This document shows, one piece after another, positions 60,957 to 64,000 of a DNA stretch of 64,000 nucleotides. The stretch is from the NCBI GenBank assembly GCA_964057225.1, contig OZ059898.1, forward strand, positions 8,680,001 through 8,744,000, read 5' to 3'. This stretch comes from Auanema rhodensis. Its lineage: Eukaryota; Nematoda; Chromadorea; Rhabditida; Rhabditidae. Positions within the stretch are counted from its first letter, which is position 1, and each line of letters begins with the position of its first letter. The position numbers and the translations under genes were made by a program. Under the pieces are notes generated by a model, which was given only the letters and a program-made list of their open reading frames with translations, searched no databases and was not told the origin of the DNA.

Positions 60957-61602
60957 ATGAATGACTGTTCTCAAAAACTTATACGTTTATCTAAAATAAT
61001 AAATGGATCTACACCATTAGATGAGTATGAGGAGGTGACATTATTTATAATTTATTTTTAAATCTATATAAATTCAATTAAAAAGAGAATAGTTATATAT
61101 TATGATATAATATATTATATTTTAGAACAGTTATATTCTAGAAAATAGATTATTTGCAGAATTTTGTAAGTTTAATGAATAGTTTATCTATTCATTATAC
61201 TGGATCATTAACAGAAGCACGAAATCAAATCTCACTTAAAGAGGTACAATTCTATTTATAAAATATTATTTTTTAAATTTTGAAGGCACAATGGAATTAT
61301 CTTTCATTTTGTGATAAATATAGCTTATCTAAGCTATACTATAACTTCAATCATGAATTAGCAAGACGAGATATAATGGAACGGTTATTATAATTTATAT
61401 TATAAATTTAAATATAATAAATAATTCTAATTTCAGAAAAAAATATTTTTTAAAAACCTTTAAGTTGGCTGTATTGAAATGTACAAAAGCTGGAGTTGCA
61501 TTACAAAAGAAAAAAATTAAGTTTTTAACTTTATTTAAATATTTGATATTGAATATTCAAGATGAAAAGAAAAGTTATATTTCAAATATAATTACATCAT
61601 GA
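60957..61602 (+). CDS. Small helical protein, 147 aa, unknown
   Basis: Four exons: 60957-61034, 61142-61243, 61286-61383 and 61437-61602 (444 bases, phases consistent). The second exon must start at the acceptor TATATTCTAG; the earlier TTTTAG acceptor gives stops. Sequence: NDCSQKLIRLSKIINGS, KIDYLQNFVSLMNSLSI, TEARNQISLKEAQWNYLSF, then a very basic end (KLAVLKCTKAGVALQKKKIK). All helical, without signal peptide or membrane segment. The style resembles small subunits of nuclear complexes, but I do not recognise one. Confidence 0.55.
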
Positions 61603-61700
61603 AAATGACACAACTTTTATAAATCATTTATCAAATATACAAATAAACAATCACAGTTAAAAAAATAATAACGATAAATAACATTAAGTTCTAGTTTACT

Positions 61701-61992
61701 TTAGTGAACTTGAACAACTTTAGTTTTTACGGAAGAAACTTTTGTATCAGACTTGCAGCATAAAACATGTTGCATTACAGAAAAATCTTTTTTTGTTGGT
61801 GAAGCATTTCGATTTAAATTAACAGAAACACTCTGTAAATAATTATTTTATTTACATGAATAAAAAAATAAAATTTGAACAAAAAAAAAAGTTTCAAATA
61901 AAATTTTAATTTTGACTTACTTTACCAGTTGATACAAATAATGGACCGATCCTACTATCATTATTTTCTTCCTTTGATGTAATTATTCCCAT
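61701..61992 (-). CDS. Small predicted N-myristoylated protein, 67 aa
   Basis: Two minus-strand exons, 61992-61921 and 61832-61701, total 204 bases. The start MGIITSKEENNDS fits the N-myristoylation consensus: Gly after Met, Ser at position 6, Lys at 7. Downstream there are a CC pair (HVLCCKSD) and Lys-rich stretches, which could aid membrane attachment. No domain is recognised. The ATG follows an acceptor (TTTTTCAG) directly. The start is 76 bases from the divergent small gene. Confidence 0.5.
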
Positions 61993-62068
61993 TCTGAAAA
62001 AATATAGACACTAATAATAATTTATTAATTATGTATTAAGACAAAAAAAAATATTTTGTATTTTAGAT

Positions 62069-62307
62069 ATGGAGAATCCATATTGGCGTTTCTATATGGA
62101 ACAAGAATATATCAAAGAGAAGCCAAAGAAGAAACCAAAAACAAAGCCACAAACATTCAAAGTAAAAAAATTGAAACTTAAAAAAAAAACATTTTAATTC
62201 AGACGGCTGTTAAACGTGCAGTTTTAGAACAAAAATTACATGATACTTCAAAAGATCCTTGGGATATATTTTTTTATACAACTTACCTTTATAACGATAA
62301 AGATTAA
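62069..62307 (+). CDS. Very small protein, 65 aa, unknown
   Basis: Two exons, 62069-62161 and 62203-62307 (198 bases), split by a 41 bp intron. Sequence: MENPYWRFYMEQEYIKEKP, then a Lys/Pro run (KKKPKTKPQTFK), then AVKRAVLEQKLHDTSKDPWDI and a Tyr-rich end. The ATG lies two bases after a TTTTAG acceptor-like site. Coding support comes from consistent splicing and clean codon content. Function unknown. Confidence 0.5.
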
Positions 62308-62773
62308 CTTTAAAAAAAAAGTTTTTCGAAAAATAAAAACATAGAATGGATCAAGCCTTATACATCTAGATTGAATTAGATATTAGAATGCATTTTCTGA
62401 ATTTTTCATAGAATTTATAATAATAATAAAGATGAAAGTTGATGCAGATTCATTTATCATGGAAATGATAATCGAAAGCAGTTGAATTGCTATTGCTTAG
62501 TGATGAAATAGATCTGATTTTAATATTTTTCTCTCTTGAGGCTAGGAGATTCAAATGTGACCAGAGAACATTAAGGAAATTATTTCTTTTTGAATCCGGA
62601 AACCATTGACGTATGCATAGATCATATTTTCTCTCAGTCCAGCTTTAATGCGTTATAAATTGGAAAATTGATTATGACTTTTATTATTTTTCATAAATTC
62701 AATGAAAAAATTCTAAAAGTTGAAAAATCATATATCTATGTATATAACAATATATGTGATGTATGTTATATCG
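62308..62773. other. Convergent gap between two small-protein/coiled-coil genes
   Basis: 3' space of the 65-aa gene (plus) and of the coiled-coil gene (minus). No frame or repeat of note. Confidence 0.4.
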
Positions 62774-63972
62774 TTATATTCTATTTTCTTTGTTTTTGTC
62801 ATTAATATTAGAATATTTATATATAAAGGCTTCATATAAAGAATCTTCTTTTACTCTAAATTGCAAGGACTTCTGTCGAAGTGGAGAAAAAAAAAAGAAA
62901 TTTATTCCATTTGAAATTATAATAATAATATAAATACATGATAATATAAAGCTGAACATAGAATACAAAAAAATTTCAATTGAATTAGAATGCTGAGTCT
63001 AATTCAAAATAATTATACAAAGTTCACATACGCTTTTGACTTAAAAAAAGTGCTTTACAAACAAAAATAATTTTGTTTTCTTAAGCATTAATTTCATTTT
63101 AAAAGTCTCCTTTTCTAGAACTTTATTACTATAAGAATATTCAATGGAAAACATTGTTCTGAATTTTTCCAACGCTTTTTGTTGCGCCATATTCTAAAAT
63201 TATTGGAGGATTCAATGAAACTTTTGAAGAATGTACCTGATTTATAGTCCAACTCCTTTTTTAGTGAATCATTCTCAATGTGCCCATTGTTAAATTTTGC
63301 AATCAAATCGTTGATTTTCTCTGAAATGTTAGAATTATTATTTGCGTTTTAAACAAGAATGAATATACTTCTTGGAAGTATTTCTTCAGAAGTAACTTTT
63401 GGTTTAGCATCCAAGATTACCGCACTAGCTGGGGGAGGCCACACGTTTGTGTCCAACTTCTGAATCGAGTCCGTAATATTGTCCGAAACCAAATTAAATA
63501 CCTTAGGGTTAAGAACTTCAATTGGAGCACAGTTTTCTGTATCACCAGAAGGTGACATAGGGGGACTGGCAATGCGAACTTCACTCAACTTTTCTACAAC
63601 GACTTCTTGCTCTTTCTTTTCCATTTCCGGTTCCTCGTAAATTTTATGGCTTTCGAGTGTAGATTGCTCGTTTTCCTCAATCATTTCAGGTTCATGAGCT
63701 TCTTGATGTTCCACAAATTCGGGGACTTCATTAATTTCCAGTGTTTCAATAATCTGAGGAACTACTTCTTTTTCCTGGAGATCCAGGCTTGGTTCAGTTG
63801 GAATTTCCTCATCTTTCACTGTTTGAAAGTGATCAACATCGCTTTCTTGGAGAACTTCAGGGATCGAAGTTTCTGAATTCAGTTTAAAAGAAGCTGTTGA
63901 TTTGTTTTCAATACCTTCTTCCTCGACAATTGGAGCTGGAGTAGATTCTTCGATGATTTGCTCTTCCGACAT
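62774..63972 (-). CDS. Acidic protein with C-terminal coiled coil, possibly TACC-like
   Basis: Minus strand, ATG at 63972, directly preceded by TTTTCAG-CT, a likely spliced-leader acceptor. The first exon is about 205 codons, very acidic (EEQIIEESTPAPIVEEEG; EVVVEKLSEVRIASPPMSP) with SP sites. Three shorter exons follow: KKINDLIAKFNNGHIENDS LKKELDYKS, ALEKFRTMFSIEYSYSNK VLEKETFKMKLMLKK, and SLQFRVKEDSLYEAFIYKY, stop 62774-62776. Acidic and unstructured first, then heptads of the VLEKE..KMKL..SL..RV type, as in TACC proteins (centrosome/microtubule partners of XMAP215). I hold the family call loosely. The third-exon acceptor (CAAAAAG at about 63177) and the donor before the last exon were chosen by phase. 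Confidence 0.5.
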
Positions 63973-64000
63973 AGCTGAAAATTATTCATTCAGAAATAAA

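Noticed and set aside
63607-63876. 89-codon plus-strand frame
   Set aside because: Antisense shadow of the acidic first exon of the coiled-coil gene.
1-64000. tRNA, rRNA, CRISPR or bacterial operon features
   Set aside because: No B-box-like tRNA core, no rRNA stretch and no regularly spaced repeats were seen by eye; the organism is a eukaryote, so ribosome-binding sites and operators do not apply.

Overview
The window is nuclear DNA from an AT-rich nematode. I infer this from the many 40-60 bp introns, acceptors that mostly read TTTTAG or TTTCAG, exons beginning with ATG directly after an acceptor (possible spliced-leader sites), and nematode-style families: a large-ectodomain receptor guanylyl cyclase, an Srh-like seven-helix chemoreceptor, and a Raw/OLRN-1-like protein. 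Acceptors ending TAG or AAG are common, which argues against Caenorhabditis; I cannot name the species. Most gene models below were built by hand: I read exons in frame, matched splice phases across GT-AG (twice GC-AG) introns, and checked that summed exon lengths are divisible by three where I say so.

Layout, left to right: 2.5-8.4 kb, OLRN-1/Raw-like gene (+), 5' end outside the window, one exon apparently missing. 10.7-12.0 kb, unknown secreted protein (+), facing a small Lys/Cys-rich protein (-). 13.7-16.1 kb, serine carboxypeptidase (+), facing a secreted Cys-rich GAS1/GFR-like protein (-, 16.6-18.4). 18.7-21.3 kb, a mobile-element island: a broken GC-rich reading frame, two interleaved inverted repeats, and a small gene with a tandemly duplicated exon-intron unit. 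22.0-23.5 kb, fatty-acid hydroxylase family enzyme (+), tail to tail with a secreted unknown (-). 25.9-26.9 kb, SAM methyltransferase (+), facing an unknown (-). 28.3-32.8 kb, receptor guanylyl cyclase (-) whose cyclase metal-binding aspartates are lost. 33.9-35.2 kb, chemoreceptor (+), facing an M14 metallocarboxypeptidase (-, 35.7-37.8). 43.5-49.7 kb, carnitine acetyltransferase (+) with two candidate first exons, facing an oxysterol-binding-protein relative (-, 50.0-52.0). 53.7-54.2 kb, a tiny one-helix protein (+). 55.5-60.4 kb, an unknown type I membrane protein (+) with a 3.1 kb first intron. 61.0-62.3 kb, three very small genes including one predicted N-myristoylated protein. 62.8-64.0 kb, an acidic coiled-coil protein (-), possibly TACC-like.

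Neighbours share no evident pathway. A notable layout feature is near-regular strand alternation, which gives many convergent gene pairs with short shared 3' regions, several holding AT-rich palindromes. The most system-like find is the mobile-element island at 19.7-21.2 kb. The best functional anomaly is the degenerate receptor cyclase.
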